Shown here in pieces: positions 63,163 through 64,000 of a stretch of DNA of 64,000 bases (position 1 is its first letter; each line of letters starts with the position of its first letter). The stretch spans positions 1,786,001-1,850,000 of the forward strand of contig NZ_CP054861.1 of NCBI RefSeq assembly GCF_013459645.1, written 5' to 3'. A program made the position numbers and the translations under genes. The stretch comes from Martelella sp. NC20. GTDB lineage: Bacteria; Pseudomonadota; Alphaproteobacteria; Rhizobiales; Rhizobiaceae. Below the pieces are notes generated by a model. That model had not been told where the DNA came from, ran no database searches, and saw only the letters and a list, made by a program, of their open reading frames with translations.

Positions 63163-64000
63163 AGGCACGCAAGGGTATTATTCTGGCCGGCGGGTCGGGC
63201 ACGCGGCTTTATCCGCTGACGATGGCGATTTCGAAGCAGCTGATGCCGATCTACGACAAGCCGATGATCTATTATCCGCTGTCGGTGCTGATGCTGACGG
63301 GGATCCGCGAAATCGCGATCATCACCACGCCGGAGGATCAGGATCAGTTCAGGCGGCTTCTGGGAGACGGTAGCCAGTGGGGTCTGAGCCTGACCTTCAT
63401 TACCCAGCCGTCCCCGGACGGGCTGGCCCAGGCCTATATCCTGGCGGAGGAATTCCTCGATGGCGCGCCGTCGGCGATGACGCTCGGCGACAACATCTTC
63501 TTCGGCCACGGACTGCCGGAACTGCTGGCCGCCGCCGATGCCAAGACATCCGGCGGCACTGTGTTCGGCTATCACGTTGCCGATCCCGAGCGCTACGGCG
63601 TGGTCGCCTTCGACAGGCAAGGCAAGGCGAGCCAGATCATCGAGAAGCCGGAGGTTCCGCCGTCGCACTATGCCGTCACGGGACTTTATTTTCTCGACGG
63701 CGAGGCCCCGGAACGCGCCCGCGCGGTCAAGCCTTCGCCGCGCGGGGAACTCGAGATCGTGACGCTGCTGGAGAGCTACCTTCACGAGGGCAGGCTGGCG
63801 GTGGAGCGGATGGGGCGCGGCTATGCCTGGCTCGATACCGGCACGCATTCGAGCCTGCTCGACGCCGGCAATTTCGTGCGCACCCTTTCGGTGCGCCAGG
63901 GCATGCAGTCCGGCTGCCCGGAAGAGATCGCCTATCGCAACGGCTGGATCGACGCAGCGCTGTTACGCCAGCACGCCGAAACCTTCCGCAAGACCGATTA
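63159..64000 (+). CDS. rmlA: Glucose-1-phosphate thymidylyltransferase (3' end outside window)
   Basis: The first 280 codons of the roughly 290-residue enzyme that makes dTDP-glucose, the first step of the rhamnose pathway. Signature segments: GIILAGGSGTRLYPLTMAIS, KQLMPIYDKPMIYYPLSVLM, the metal and substrate region GDNIFFGHGLPELL, VFGYHVADPERYGVV, IIEKPEVPPSHYAVTGLYF, GYAWLDTGTHSSLLDAG and CPEEIAYRNGWID. The frame is open to the last base, and only about ten C-terminal residues should be missing. Confidence 0.95.
   Translation, partial: MKARKGIILAGGSGTRLYPLTMAISKQLMPIYDKPMIYYPLSVLMLTGIREIAIITTPEDQDQFRRLLGDGSQWGLSLTFITQPSPDGLAQAYILAEEFLDGAPSAMTLGDNIFFGHGLPELLAAADAKTSGGTVFGYHVADPERYGVVAFDRQGKASQIIEKPEVPPSHYAVTGLYFLDGEAPERARAVKPSPRGELEIVTLLESYLHEGRLAVERMGRGYAWLDTGTHSSLLDAGNFVRTLSVRQGMQSGCPEEIAYRNGWIDAALLRQHAETFRKTD

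Overview
The window is GC-rich chromosomal DNA that reads like a Hyphomicrobiales (Rhizobiales) alphaproteobacterium of the Rhizobium/Agrobacterium/Martelella type. The reasons are the dense set of ABC importers with dedicated regulators, rhizobial-type intergenic palindromes, an alphaproteobacterial polA, an RpoH-like promoter of the CTTGAA-N17 class, and a candidate C-rich-loop small RNA. The genus cannot be fixed from sequence alone. I see no tRNA, rRNA, IS element, prophage or CRISPR array.

Layout. 0-6.8 kb: a minus-strand operon (binding protein, two permeases, ATPase, glycerophosphodiesterase, LacI regulator, start of one more gene) behind two identical palindromic operators. 7-11.7 kb: a GDPD-like protein with an altered HRG motif, a FadR-type GntR regulator, an amino-acid-type permease and binding protein without an ATPase, and a cysteine-desulfurase-like PLP enzyme. 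12-12.9 kb: an ArsR/SRPBCC pair. 13-19.2 kb: a complete oligopeptide-type importer with an HpcH/HpaI aldolase. 19.5-23.2 kb: iorA and an extended iorB. 23.3-27 kb: amidohydrolase, COG0523 GTPase, YciI-like protein and Gfo/Idh/MocA oxidoreductase. 27.2-30.7 kb: a membrane protein of unknown function, a DeoR regulator and a solute-binding-protein homologue with no signal peptide. 30.8-35.2 kb: a xylose operon (LacI regulator, xylB, GNAT, xylA).

35.3-50.9 kb is the most interesting part. A MarR regulator, two paralogous phytoene-desaturase-like flavoproteins and a cyclase-family hydrolase lie beside an operon for hydroxyquinol 1,2-dioxygenase and maleylacetate reductase. That operon also carries a beta-hydroxyacid dehydrogenase and a DNA-binding protein fused to a solute-binding domain. 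Divergent from it are an SDR dehydrogenase and a CUT2-type sugar importer whose ATPase is fused to one of its permeases. An 11-base motif, TACGGTATTAC, occurs in both promoter regions and ties the two halves together. No hydroxyquinol-forming monooxygenase is present. My inference is that an imported sugar- or cyclitol-like compound is oxidised and aromatised to hydroxyquinol and then cleaved to maleylacetate and 3-oxoadipate; the substrate is unknown.

51-64 kb is housekeeping and cell-surface DNA: polA, an SMR exporter, a candidate small RNA with C-rich hairpin loops, an M20 dipeptidase, a class A penicillin-binding protein, a DUF4422-GT8 glycosyltransferase, and rmlC-rmlB-rmlD-rmlA for dTDP-L-rhamnose (rmlA runs off the end).
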